From Zerene cesonia (taxonomy: Eukaryota > Arthropoda > Insecta > Lepidoptera > Pieridae): 64,000 nucleotides of DNA. The notes below the pieces were generated by a model. That model did no database searches. It was not told the DNA's origin and saw nothing but the letters and a program-made list of their open reading frames with translations. Every line of letters begins with the position of its first letter. The first letter of the stretch is position 1. Below are positions 11,126 through 24,130 of this stretch, piece by piece. The DNA lies in NCBI RefSeq assembly GCF_012273895.1, contig NC_052112.1:2480001-2544000 (forward strand), given 5' to 3'. A program made the translations under genes and the position numbers.

Positions 11126-11312
11126 ATATATTATAAATGCGAAAGTTTGTAAGGATGTGTGTGTATAACTAATATTATAAATGCGAAAGTTTGTAAGGAT
11201 GTGTGTGTGTTTGTTGCTCTTTCACGCAAAAACTGCTAAGCCGATTGCAATGAAATTTAGTACGTAGACAGCTGGACAACTGGAATAGCATATAGACAAT
11301 TTTTCATTTATT
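11126..11312 (+). mobile_element. Helitron-like element with duplicated 5' end, 3'-truncated
   Basis: The segment TATTATAAATGCGAAAGTTT and the following GTAAGGATGTG occurs twice in a row (11130-11164 and 11172-11210). The body follows up to ACTGGAATAGCATATAG, then the sequence diverges. The tail hairpin is absent. Confidence 0.75.
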
Positions 11313-14300
11313 AACCTTGTAAAATGATTTTATTTTGAGTTCAAATTTCTATGATTCCTCAAAAAAATATCAGATGAATAAGCATCACCTATTATTTACA
11401 CATTACTCTAAATTTTTTCTGAATCGTTGCTCCAAATGATGAAATTTTTATAGTGTAATTAATATAAGTACCTTCCGGTAGTTTCTAGCCATAAAACCTT
11501 GCCTAACCTCGGGCCTAACTTTCATTACGAGACCATAAAATAAATTTCTTTATGCTAATACGCGTAATGATTTAATAACGAGCATAAACTTTTCAACAAT
11601 GTTTGTTATAATTATTTGCACATGTAACGAGCGATCATAAAATTAACAAATTTTTAATAAGGAAAAACGACTCTTTGAAGTTCTTATATCTATCAATAGA
11701 CTACCATATTTATCTAATATGGTTTTTCAATAGTATAGCGTCTTAAATTTTCAAGCGTTTTTTTTAACACATGTCAATAATAGAATGCGTATTTGATTAT
11801 TTTTTATACTAACATGAATTTATTATTTTCTTTATGGCAATAACGCAGCATGGGATGAATTTAAATTAAGATACAAGTGTATCGATATGTAAAAATTTTA
11901 GAAGTATTTTAGTAATGCACTCAATACGGTTTTATTTAGGTTGTGGTAAAGCATTTCAATCCAAAAATTATATACAAACAAAGCTACAACTATAGATAAT
12001 ATAACAAAATAATGATCAGGTAGCTACATATATCTTTTTTTATACAAAACAGTGGCGTCAATAAAGACATTCCAGTAATATCATAAATTGGCAAAAACCT
12101 TGTACTTCATTATACCGAACCGTTCGTAGGTTTTCTGCCATATGGCGTTGCAAGTTCTAATGAAATCTGAACTAAATAACCGAGAACGTGAGAAAATGAA
12201 CCTTATTTTCGGTAACTAAAGTCTATATCCAGAATACTCGATAGATATCTATACAGTATCTTTTGTGCAATTGCGCCTACATGTGCTAAAAACAATTACG
12301 CCTGTATGATTTTATCACTGAGAAACAACTGTTATTGTTTTATTTAATCGGATTAATACAAGCACTGAGGTTTAAACGCTAATACGAGTAAGTCTACATC
12401 TTAATTACAAATGCGAAAGTATGTTAGTTTGTCATTCTTTCACTTCGCAATATAGCCATCTTATGGTTCGATTTTTATGTTGGGAGATAGGAGGCTAGAG
12501 AGTGACATAAGAAAGTAGCCAATGCTTAGCCACGGGATTTATTATGACCACGTGCTAATAAAGGGAAAGCTAGTGTATGTTCCAATTATTAGTTTTTGGT
12601 TATAAATAATGATGATGTACCTTTTATCTCTTATACATATTTCAATAACGTTCTTCACTTAAAAGCTTTGCATAGTTTAAACCTAAAGTTTATATCCTTT
12701 GAGGTAACAACTATCAAGTAACGTCAGAGTTATGCAATTCACGTACGTTATCTGTGACGAAACGGGGTCTTTATTGCTAAAGGCGATAATCTGTGGTGCA
12801 TGATGCATTCCGCCCGCCACCCGTATTATACCCATATATATATATTGATATCGTATCAACGCATTCCAAAGGATTAAGCTCTTCGTGCGATGACGTCACA
12901 AAATGGCTGCTTCCTCCCGCCAATTGTCTTTGTATACATTATTTAAGCATTTAAAAAGAACTCATTACTTAATTTCACATCAGTACACTGTCAAATGTAA
13001 TAATAATATCAATTCTTATAATTTTATTGTTTTTGTTGTATACCACACTCCACAGTTAAGTCATTAAATTATTCATAATTGCATTAATTGACCCCGTCTA
13101 TGAGACGAAAATTCATTTTGAAATACAATACTGTGAGCTCAAGTTCCATAGAATTGGTGTAGTTATTCCCTATCTTTAAATTCTTGGAACAATCGTTTAC
13201 CTATTACATTAAATGCACACGAATTTGCACGTTCTAATAAAAACTTTTTATAAATTGTCTTAATAATTATTATATATTGTAGTTGAAACGCCTATTTTGT
13301 TCCGTTTATCACACTGTATATGTGTTTATCATTTTGGCTTCGATCGAATATGGAATTTCATCATAGCTTGTGTAGAAATAGTTTCTAAAAATAGCACGAA
13401 TGCAAAACAAAGGGGGCACATTTTTAATCATTCACCGTTTGCAAAACAAAGCGATCTAATTAAAAGTTGAAATGGAATCTCTTGATCAAACTCTTTGTTT
13501 ATAAAACACCGTAATGGTGTTTGTATTTGTAAATGATTTATGAGTTTTTATTTGTATTTTAGGTCATAAATGAGAAATAGGTACGTTATACATTTTTGTA
13601 TAAAATTTTAAATAAGTAGACAATGTGACACTTTTCTAAATTTTCTTCTAGATATTTATAAGTGCTCGCCCCGGTTTCACCTGGGTTGGCCAGAGATAAA
13701 TAGTGGTATAACTCGATAAAGTTTTATCTTATATATCTTATATAAAATCAGTTTAATTTTTATTTTCCCTGTTAGTGTATATTGTTAGTACGTAAATGAT
13801 CTATGTCGATGATCTTTTGTTTATTTCCGTGGCAAATGTCTAACTTTTTTTTATTAATGACAGCTCTGGGCAAAGGAAGCCACAAATGAGTGGTGTCGCC
13901 AGCATCTATAAATAATGTGCAGTGCGCACATGTGAGCTTGTGAAGTAAGTTTCACATCCTAGAAGAACTAATATTTTAGTACAGTTTGTCGAAAAATTTA
14001 GTACAACAGTCAGTATCAAAAATTTATAAAGACACATTTATCTGAACGATTAGGTATATATATATGGGATAATACAAAAAGAACTTGATCACATCCTTAA
14101 TATTTGATGAAAATAACAAATGTACACATTTTTAATTAATTAATTTATATAAGTATATATTTATCTAATTAATGCAACAAATTATCATGTTTACAAAATG
14201 ACCAAAAAAACAAATTTCAACCAAAAAAATTGTATTAAGTTTCCCTATTTTCAAAGTATTCTTAACATCTCATTATATCTCGTTATCATGAACATTCTAT

Positions 14301-14652
14301 TTCTTATAACAAAGTAGAAATTTCATTCACTAAACGGTTTTCGTTTTTTGTTTAATTTAGTTTTCTACATTGTAAATTCCATGCCATTAAAAATCATTTT
14401 CTATACAATTGCCTCGTTATTGAAACAAAATTTCTGTAAGTATGTGTGCTGCCAGTATTATTTTGTGCCACTCAAGCGAATTGCAGCGATAAGCATTTTA
14501 GTAGTGACTAGATTAACGTTATACATATACGTATTTTTAAGTAAAGAACACCTTTTCCTTAAAGATTTGACCTCTGTGTACTTATTATTCTTTAGTATAA
14601 ATAAGTTTAAAGGAACTTTAGAACGATGCCTTTACTTTAGGAGAAATAGTTG

Positions 14653-14825
14653 ATATCCGCGGCGTCACTCGCGTGGTACCCGCGTAAGAAGTATTCCATG
14701 TTCTAATCCAGACTTTAATCTGTCTCTGTACTAAATTTTATACTGATACGGTAAGCTGATTGCGCATGAAAGAGTCAAAAACATCCATCCATATTTATAA
14801 ACTTTTGCGTTTATAATATTAGTAG
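14653..14825 (-). mobile_element. Helitron-like element, second family
   Basis: Reverse-orientation relative of the copy at 7717: GTACCACGCGAGTGACGCCG near the tail and TATTATAAACGCAAAAG at the head. The final CTAG is lost. Confidence 0.6.
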
Positions 14826-15770
14826 ACAATGTGTGGTATCAAATCTATTGTGTCTTGTAAGTAAATTATTTTATTGGCACATTTAATGTCAAATGAATGT
14901 AATGAAATAGATAACAGAAAATAATTACAAAGATATGAAACAGTGAAATATTATGAACACAATACCCTCTTTAATAACAGACCATAAACACAGCAAGTTG
15001 TTATATAACGATCAACCAGCATCGGTGGGTAATTGTTGTTATTGCGAGGAGTTATTAAAGCTAAACCAGCCGCCTGATTGCTTTAACAAATGACTAAGTT
15101 TTATCATGTCATTACGTAACAAGATGATCAGACGATGACGTTATAAAATTTAAAAAGATATTGGTGGTATTCTATTTCAATTCGTTCCATTCCATTTTTA
15201 AGATTTGAAATTAATGTTGCTATTGCTTTGCAAATAGATGGCGGGAATTTGAAAATTATAAGGATCAACTATTATTTTTTATTATTTGTTAATATTAAAT
15301 ATTAGAGTAAGGCTATCACTTTGTAAAAATATTTATTTATCATATAATAGTACCATAGGTTACATTCATTTTTGTTCAAAATTGTCACAATAGGTTTGAC
15401 CTGACCTCAGTTAATAAACACTTCAACAAAAAACGACACTCAGCCAGTACGCATTTTCCAATTAAATAAAAACTTTTCTTAGCTTCGCGCCTCAATAAAA
15501 CCTTGATGCTTACAAACAAATGTCAAGTCTTGCAATAATATGCAATGATGACAGATATTCACCTTGAATTACGTTTTCTTTGTAGTTGACTTGTATGGAC
15601 ACTGTGATAGATTTCACACATAGTATTTTAAACGCACGACTGGAATATTAATTTGTTTGTTTTATGTGTTGTTTGATGTTTTCCTTGTTTCCATTAATAC
15701 TAAGGCGCTAAAATACAATGTCATGTAAAGTCACCAGGATAATATTGTGTGTTGTAGTTGTGTTGTTTTA

Positions 15771-15972
15771 CTAGCTGGACTAGCTGGAGCACGCGGCTTC
15801 ACTCGAGCTGTCCAGTTAAACAAGTATTAGGTGCTAGAATTATAATCAATCAATCAAATCTCAATCAATCTCTATAGCTTATATCATAATACAGATCAGA
15901 TCCGCTATTTTTTTAAATTATAGTGATAAACGTCCGTCCATACATCGTCAGAACTATCATATTTATAATATT
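15771..15972 (-). mobile_element. Decayed Helitron-like element with duplicated tail
   Basis: The minus strand ends with GAAGCCGCGTGCTCCAGCTAG, then a repeated TCCAGCTAG. The head near 15960 shows an AATATTATAAATATG remnant. The body contains imperfect AATCAATC repeats. Confidence 0.4.
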
Positions 15973-16672
15973 ACAAGTATTATTAGAGTAAATAGGATTC
16001 TGTTTATTAAATTCGGCTGTACATCTTCCATTTTATTATTTATATATAAAATATCACAATGAAATGTAACCGTATTACGTAATTTGTTATATAATATTTG
16101 ACCTACTACCTGGACCTTCGAACCGACTCTCTGCAGGTATTTTTATAGCGAATGAGCTAAGAATTTCGGAATGCAATTATGATAGTGTATACGATAAAAG
16201 AAGTCTCTCACGTTCCAGCATCATTCTCCAGATATAATATAGGTAAAGATTTTGTTAAATAGATTTTCTGCTAATCAGACCGTAAGATCAATCAAATCAA
16301 ATTGTTTTATCGTTTATAAGATACAAATGGTAGACACAAAAATATAGTTTCAAAAACGTAAAATCACGCTTTAATGATAGAATCAACTAACTTGTTTCCA
16401 ATCTTGTTACAGAATATACGTAAGGAAATTTAATCTTGATGATCTTTCAGAATAATTTAAAAAAAATCTCATGAAATTATCGTATTGTCATCGAACCTTG
16501 AAAATGTATCTATCAAGTTGATATTAAATCTGTGCGTATAAAATTGGGCAGAATTTATATTAAGAGTTACGTACAAACGTACAGGTGAAGCTATCTATAG
16601 CCTATAAACAAAGATACATGGTTACAAATAAATTGTTCTTATATATACATATACATTCATTATATCCTACTC

Positions 16673-16874
16673 TCCTATTAATATTATAAATACGATTGTT
16701 TGTAAGGATGTGAGTGTGTGTTTGTTACTCTTTCACGCAAAAACTAATGAACCGATTGCAATGAAATTTGGTACGTAGATAGCTAGACAACTGGAATAAC
16801 ATATAGGCAACTTTTTATCCCGATATTCCTACGGGATACGGACTTATGCGGGTGAAACCGCGGGGCGCAGCTAG
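16673..16874 (+). mobile_element. Helitron-like element, main family, near full length
   Basis: From TCCTATTAATATTATAAATA to the hairpin GCGGGTGAAACCGCGGGGC and CTAG, followed by T. An extra TCCTACTC precedes the head. Confidence 0.85.
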
Positions 16875-17974
16875 TACATTATATAATCATACTAAAACCG
16901 CTAACATTTTACCAATATCTTCCTGTTTGTTACACATATACATGTGTAGAAATAATCACAAATAGGAAATTATTAATCACACTAATATTTTGTGAAAGTT
17001 TATTTTGTTTGGATGTTTGTCCGTCAATCACGATGAAACTACGGAACGAATTTTGATGAAATTTGGGTATGACTTGGGCGATAGGATCTTTTTATCCCGT
17101 TCAAATGCTAGCTTGAGATAAAACAGGAATCTTGATATCCTAGTCTAATATTGAATAAATAAACTTCGTTACTGTTAATCGTTTTCGTCATCAGTTAACA
17201 AATAATTATCCAGTTATCAACAAGTTATGGGATGCAATAATTCATTAACCCATAAAATAAATAGCTTCGTACCGATTAATCGAGAAATAAATTAGATAGT
17301 TACTGCGATTTGGCTCAAGGTTGTATAATAATAGAGATTTTGGCGTCTTAAATGCAAACAAACGTGGGTTTCTAGTCATTCATACAATATCATATTGTAG
17401 AGAAACGTTCGCTAAGAGAATAACGTTTTATGATTAGTAAAATATGGCGGTTAAAATAAAACAATGCATGAGTCAGGATACTGGCAGCATTAAGTAAACA
17501 CAAATCTAATTAACAAGCAGACAGACGAATTTATACGCTATAGCTGTCACGTAAGATACATTTTAGAGCTAGAAAGCGTATTTTCAAAAATAAAAACACA
17601 AGTTCCTTATAAAAGCAGCGTTTCTCACGCAGACGTCACATAAGACACAAAAGCGGATTCTCATATAAACTTACGTCACCTATTTAATTTCCTTCCCGTT
17701 TTAGTATCGAAAAAAGGAGGCAATTTACTTCCCGTCAATTTCTATACTAGTTCATGAAAAAATATATATAGTAATATACTTTAAATTGAAACACACGGAT
17801 ATTTTTTGCTGGAATAAAGTACTTTTATATAGCGGATTTGCTTTGTTTCAAACTTAAAATCACACACTGCATTATAAATTTGTAGTAAATAAGTATCACG
17901 AGCACATATATTTGGTTTTTTTTCAGAACAAAGCTCCAATCCTACTATCCTACTAATCCTACTATAATATAATA

Positions 17975-18171
17975 TCCTACTAATATTATAAATGCGAAAG
18001 TTTGTAAGGATGTGTGTGTGTTTGTTGCTCATTCACGCAAAAACTACTGAACCGATTGCAATGAAATTTGGTACGTAGATAGCTGGACAACTGGGGTAAC
18101 ATATAGGCAACTTTTTATCCCGATATTCCTACGGGATACAGACTTACGCGGATGAAACCGCTGGGCGCAGT
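17975..18171 (+). mobile_element. Helitron-like element, main family, near full length
   Basis: Head TCCTACTAATATTATAAATG, complete body, tail hairpin with a mutation and a lost CTAG. The head is preceded by several TCCTACTA-like units from about 17938. Confidence 0.85.
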
Positions 18172-18884
18172 TATAAAAAATATTCCCCACAAACATCAAT
18201 GAAAGCTATAAACAGACAATTTAGTAATTCGATGCGATCGCCCATTTTCCGCTAACTACAACAAAGCTACCGACAAACGCGGCGGCATTAAGCGCTGGTC
18301 GCTTTCTATCAACGCAAATGCAAAGATAAACAAACACTGGAATAAACGTACATGCGTATTTGTTTTGTTCTACTGGCGAACTATCGTTGAGATGACCTTT
18401 GACACTAAAGGAGGGGAAACAACAACATTTTCCCTTTGGCGGTGTCGAGTAAATATTAAAATAGTATTCTTATCTATATAAATCTGTATAACAATAATTT
18501 AGAAACATAATATCGAGTTTAGATTTCTTAATAGTTAAGATTGTAGATTACTATTAGATACAACAATAAAAACAAGAAAGCAATCATTAGAATATCATCT
18601 TATTTGTGTCTTTTTATTGTATTTCGTATAAACTGATGGGATTACACACATAATCTGTTCTTACAGTATGAACTATGAATTAATATAACGACATTTTTAT
18701 TACAATGTTAAGACTTTAAGAAGGTATTTTAAAGTTATCTTTGAATAGTACTACATACTCCATATAAAAAGTAAATAAACAAACATACAATCCAGAAGCA
18801 TCAAACATACAATTATTTCAACTATCACGTATATAAAAATAGCATCTTCTCTTAAATAAAACGTAAAACGATCGCTTCAAAAAA

Positions 18885-19043
18885 ATGTCCTGGTTATTAA
18901 ACGGACATAAAAAAGACCACACTTCGGGTAATCCAGTTATCTATATCCGCGTATCATCAAAGGGTTCACGCATCTACGAGTATCTGCTACGAAGTGCAGC
19001 GAACTGCTCACTGTGGGAAGCCGTACGAGTTATTTTTAATTAA
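18885..19043 (+). CDS. Possible small ORF of 52 codons, unrecognised
   Basis: ATG to TAA reads MSWLLNGHKKDHTSGNPVIY, then IRVSSKGSRIYEYLLRSAAN, then CSLWEAVRVIFN. The composition is more protein-like than neighbouring intron frames, and the 3' half is locally GC-richer. A possible acceptor (ATCAAAG|GGTTCACG) and donor (GCC|GTACGAG) would make the middle an exon on the strand opposite to the host gene. No family is recognised. It may equally be a conserved non-coding element or chance. Confidence 0.25.
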   Translation: MSWLLNGHKKDHTSGNPVIYIRVSSKGSRIYEYLLRSAANCSLWEAVRVIFN

Positions 19044-19260
19044 ATCACAGGGCGGACATTGTTTCCATTGATATATAACATCATGTGACAGGATGGTGTA
19101 CTCAAATAGGATTTAAGGGATTTTAAGTGATTAATTGTAGCATTTGTTTATACTTTATTAAAACGAGGATTCGTTTTTTGAGTTTGTTGAAGTTGAAGAG
19201 AGGCAAAAATTTTACAGTATTAAATTCCGATAAAAGACAAAATGAGACTTTTATACGCGA

Positions 19261-19450
19261 CTAGCTTTTGCCCGCGGCTTCGCACGCGTTAAATTCGGAG
19301 TAGTTTAATAGATGTTATCATACATATAAATCTTCCTTTTAAATAACCTTTTCTATAAATAACCCCATCAAAATAAGTTGCGTAATTTTAAAAATTTAAG
19401 CATATATAGACACATAGGGACAGAGAAAGCGACTTGTTTTATACTATGTA
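19261..19450 (-). mobile_element. Helitron-like element, third family
   Basis: The minus strand ends CGCGGGCAAAAGCTAG, a tail widely seen in Lepidoptera. The head near 19435-19450 (ACAAGTCGCTTTCTCTGTCC) resembles those of the copies at 26100 and 31388. Confidence 0.55.
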
Positions 19451-20610
19451 GTGATAGTGACAAATAATCAAAATTTTATATTAATATAGGAGCACGTCGA
19501 GTAAGATACTATGATGATTTCTGATAGAAACATTTCACAACACGATCAGCACGCAAAATAGAAATTCAACTCTCAAACTAATAAAACGCTTGGCTAAAAA
19601 GTCAACAACCATTTTCGCGTTATTTATTTTGCTTTCACCGATAGAAAACCTTTCGAGCTCTCTAGCTTGCGTCATATTCGATGGCAAACTTGAGACAGAA
19701 CGGATCGCGGGTTTATAGCCGATATTGCATCATGCATGACGTCACAACTCTTTTATCTAGAATCTAGATTAATGTAAGCTTATCGTCCGATGTTAGTGAG
19801 TGATCCTCTAAGCCTTCATCGGAATATCATGTAAAATCTGATATCATTTGTATGTTTTTGTACAACACGTTCATAATATTTTAAAAATAATATATATTGT
19901 GTGGAAATTAATAAATTTAACGAATTAAAAACGCAATTGTACATAATATTATTCAATTCATCGCGATGTTTGGAAAACGGCGGTAAAATCGATTATATTT
20001 TTATTTTTTATTTTATTTTATTATAGTTCAGAGTAATATTCAAATCAAATATTTAGATCATTTAATAAAAACAAACAACAAACCAAACGTTTAAATGATG
20101 CGAACATTCTTCGTCATTACACGCCACGATTCCCAAATCAATCACGGACCGTCGATTTAAATTTCCGAACGCTACCCGCAATTCGGCTAATCTCATCGAA
20201 ATGCCGGAACGTGCGGCGAACGGTATGCGATCCGCTGGAACTATTTGTGGAACACGGAACTAAAACGCATACCAACACACCGCTCATGGGATTATTTCGT
20301 TTTGTTACTTGAATGCGAGCGAAGCGTGCCCATACTAAGCGCCGCACGTACGTCTAACAGTATTGTTAAGTTGTTCTTATGATTGCTGCGGATGTAGAAG
20401 GAATTCATTGTACCGTCACTGGGGAATACGTCAAGGTATAGATGTCATTCAATAGGGCTTAATGGGTCGTAATGCAAATATATTAATGTAACTACAATAG
20501 ATGTATAAGCTTCCTGAAACAGGAAAAGTGGATGAAGATAATTACGCATCATATTTTTAAAATAAATAGGTTGTATGGTTTATTAACATGTAGAAAATAT
20601 ATAAGCAATA

Positions 20611-20772
20611 CTAGCTGCACGCCCCGGCTCCGCCCGGGTTGTCATTTATCGTAATTAGAATTATTTAAACTATCCTATCTCTCAAGCTGGATCGAACTGC
20701 ACATGGTGTGCGAATTTTATTATAATCGGTTAAGTGGTTTAGGAGTCCATTGAGGACAAACATTATAAGATT
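20611..20772 (-). mobile_element. Helitron-like element, fourth family
   Basis: The minus strand ends GGGGCGTGCAGCTAG. The body has CACATGTGCAG-like and GGACTCCTAAACCACTTA segments, shared with the copy at 31935. Confidence 0.55.
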
Positions 20773-22615
20773 GGTACCTAATAAATTTGCTTTGTCTTAG
20801 TGTTGGTGTGCAGTTCATTTTATCTTCGTAGGTCATTTGTGTTGAAATAAAATCACTGGTTTGTTTTTAATAAAAGTGATTAACACCTTAACTGAGCCGA
20901 TCAACTTAATAACGGCAATTAATGCTGTTCGAATAACTAACACATAAGACTAGTTAATGACAAATGCCACAAATTCAATGTATTATACAAATGATTTCGC
21001 ATACACAACAAGCACGTTGCGAATTAGTAATACGATATAAATAACAAAAAGGTCACATAACATCTGAGTGATCCCTTTTCGTGAGTAGCGAAGCGTCTCG
21101 ATATCTTCCATCATTCAAAATATTCATTGGCTTGTAGCCAACAAGATAAATTACCAACTCAAATATAAAGATTGAAAGCATTATATGTCGTGTTTGACCA
21201 AGTATGGCGGATGCGTGAAATAAACATATCTATAACATTCAAACAACACGTATCTCTATCTACATGAAAATTCCATTGCATACGTAACTTGCACATAACA
21301 TAATATATATAAAACAAGATTAAATAGCATTTTGCAACGTATAAAAGTGTGTTTAAATGTAGTTCGATTTTAAATGAAAGCCAAAGAACATAGAATTGTG
21401 GTAACAACCCATGACCTAAAACGTACTCTGCTAACCCGATAATCGAAAACTTTCAACCATAAAATGCGAAAAATTACAGTAAGCTACAGTCTTAATTAGC
21501 TTCGGTATTCACCCTACAACCATTAAAACATATATTTAAAATGCTGCAAATTGAAATTATTTCAACGCAACCGTGCACTGGGAGGGAAATCCTGAAGCGT
21601 CATTTGGTTGACATCTGGTGCTGTGCCAAGCGCCTTTAAACTATTACTTATTTAAATTGCTTCTTATAATCATTATTTTATGTTTTATAATTCTATTTAG
21701 ATTTAGGCTTGATTCAAGGCGTATTTGTTTATCTCAATGATAATCAGATGAATGTGTTGCCTTTCATAAATATAGATTGTTAAATGAAACGGTGAAAGCG
21801 ATTAAATGGCTATGAAATATAAAGCACGGTAGAAAAACACCTCATAAAAAATCTGCATATCTTTTATTGGTTTTATGGCTAAACTATACAAATGATGCAT
21901 AAGATGCACATACCTTACGTGACATTTACGTGTCAATATAATGCTAGAGATTGAACAAAATACTAGGTAAATCCTAAAATACGTGTCAACTTTAATATTC
22001 CCGTTGGACGTTTGGCAAACGGCCAAAATGTATCCCGTAGGCACTTACATGTTTTACAGTCACTTTATTACCTGCATGTTCCTGGCGATGCAGACTGTAA
22101 AATTTAATGAGCTGTCTATATTTGCCAAGCTTTACTCGAAAAGAGTTATGTAACGAATAGTTTTAGGTAAATAAATTTGTGGAGAAATGAAGGTGGAAGT
22201 CAAATTTCATAAGCAATATCTTGGGGTTCGAGACTTCGTTCAGTTTCTGACACGATGAGTTTGAAGATGTAGGTATTCATAGATTATAAATATGCGAATT
22301 TAAATTTTATATTAACACAGCAAAAGCTCTACAGCCTAAACAATAAATAAAAATAGATTATCAACACGATATTCGCGCTGGAAAAGGAAGCGAGAAATGC
22401 AGGTCGAGATTGCAACGTGTAACATAAATCTTATTTTATCTGTTTTCATCAGACTCGATTGACTTTAGAAAAGCAATATCAACTGGATATCAAAATAATG
22501 TAGATCACAAGCTATAGACGCGATTTCACTATCGTGAAAATGTTTCTAGGTCTTTTTTTCAGTTTCTAGTTCTGAATTGAACTCATCGTCTTCTAATACA
22601 TAAGGGCCATATTTT

Positions 22616-22643
22616 CGTTAACTAGGTCCTAACCTAGTTAACG
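22616..22643. repeat. Perfect palindrome
   Basis: CGTTAACTAGGT, a four-base loop, then ACCTAGTTAACG. The arms are perfect over 12 bp and can be partly extended. It could be a joined transposon end or a hairpin. Confidence 0.7.
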
Positions 22644-23935
22644 AATAGAAATAATTTTTAAATCAACTTGAAGTTACAAAGATCAAAAAGTCACGACAAA
22701 GGCGGCGTTAAATTCCATTGTGGGAGACGCTCAAACAAAGATTTTTCTAAAACAAAAGTTATCCAGTTAAAGTTCCACAACTGAAGCCGCGAGGTGACCT
22801 AAAACATTTTGTCTTTCTAAAGTTGAAGATAGCACACCCTTATAAACGGTACACACAACACACAACACACACAAGAGAAACACAAAAGAAGATTTAAAGC
22901 GGAGTATATGTTAGAGATACTTTCATTGTTTTATATTTTCTGATAAATTGACTGTTTCATTATTTTAAAATCAACCTTGAAATGTTATTGCTAAGTTCAT
23001 TTTCTCTCTTTCTTCTACCATTGAGTAAACTTAAAAAAATTCTATATTAGTAATTTTCTACATTTCCACGAAAAGTTAAATACACTTTGATAATCTTTAG
23101 TCAGCTGTATAGATAGTAAAGAAATGCTCTGAAATAGATAGTTCGAAGCGCTTTTGTTATATGATACTATTATCTATTTCAAGTCAAAGTAGAGCATGTT
23201 CCGGTATGAAAAGATCGGGTTTCACGGGTGAATTATCCCGTCATGAGCTGCATTATATCAACTTTGTTGCGTGTGTTATTTCTTTGAATTATATTACTAT
23301 AGACCGTTGTTTATAGATGTTTATTATAAAAATAGCCACATATAGTAGTTTTTATTGCACATTTAATGTCGATCACGACATTACAATATCTTTCAGTAAA
23401 ACACAAAAGCAGTTTAACTATCTGTATTTATAATCTGTACCAGTTAATAAAATATTGATCAACGTTTACGTACATTCCAATACGTAAAGAATGACCAAGA
23501 TAAGACAACTCGGTCGAACCGATATATCCAATTACCCTGAAAGCATTTCTTCGTATTCCTTTCAGCATAAACAGCGGTATTTCTCAGTAAACGCAATACG
23601 CCTTAATAAACGTAACACGATACTCTTGCAATGTGTTGAACTTTCGAATGACCAGCGTTTCTGAACGGAGCGATCGGATCAGGGACGAGCTTATTAACTG
23701 ATACCCAAGAAAAAATGTATACTGAGCTATTTAAAAACGAAGCATTTTTAAAAACGAAGCGTTTTTAAGAACAGGGTCTCTTACGACATTGTTCTAACTA
23801 CGTCACTCCTCAAGTTTTCTTGATTCCCTTCTCAGATCTTGGCGTTCATATAACGGACTCCTAACTTTTAATTGAGTTAGTAAAATGCTTTGGAATTTGA
23901 TCTGCTACCTATTGTTATAACCAAAGTGAAATCCC

Positions 23936-24130
23936 GTGTCCCCTAGTGGGGTATGGGGCAGATGATGTACATCTGTTTCACTGATCGATTTTCTTTACGG
24001 ACAAGTAGGTGATCAGCCTTCTGTGTCCTGCCAGACCGAAACTTTTTTTTTTGCGTCCCCACCGGGAATCGAACCCAGGACCCCTCGGTTCTAAGCTCAC
24101 GCGCTAACCACTGTACTAAGGAGGCGGTCA
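23936..24130 (-). mobile_element. tRNA-derived SINE
   Basis: The minus strand starts TGACCGCCTCCTTAGTACAG and contains a box-A-like TTAGTACAGTGGTTAGC and a perfect box B, GGTTCGATTCC, at tRNA spacing. An A-run and a tRNA-unrelated body follow, ending CATCATCTGCCCCATACCCC. The head is a degenerate tRNA, not a functional one. The frame across it is not a gene. Confidence 0.85.

Noticed and set aside
14348..14653. 101-codon plus-strand frame with hydrophobic stretches
   Set aside because: Hydrophobic composition follows from T-richness; there is no conserved motif, and the frame abuts a Helitron-like copy.
23936..24130. A functional tRNA gene
   Set aside because: Box B is good but the tRNA part is degenerate and followed by an A-run and SINE body, with no clear acceptor stem.
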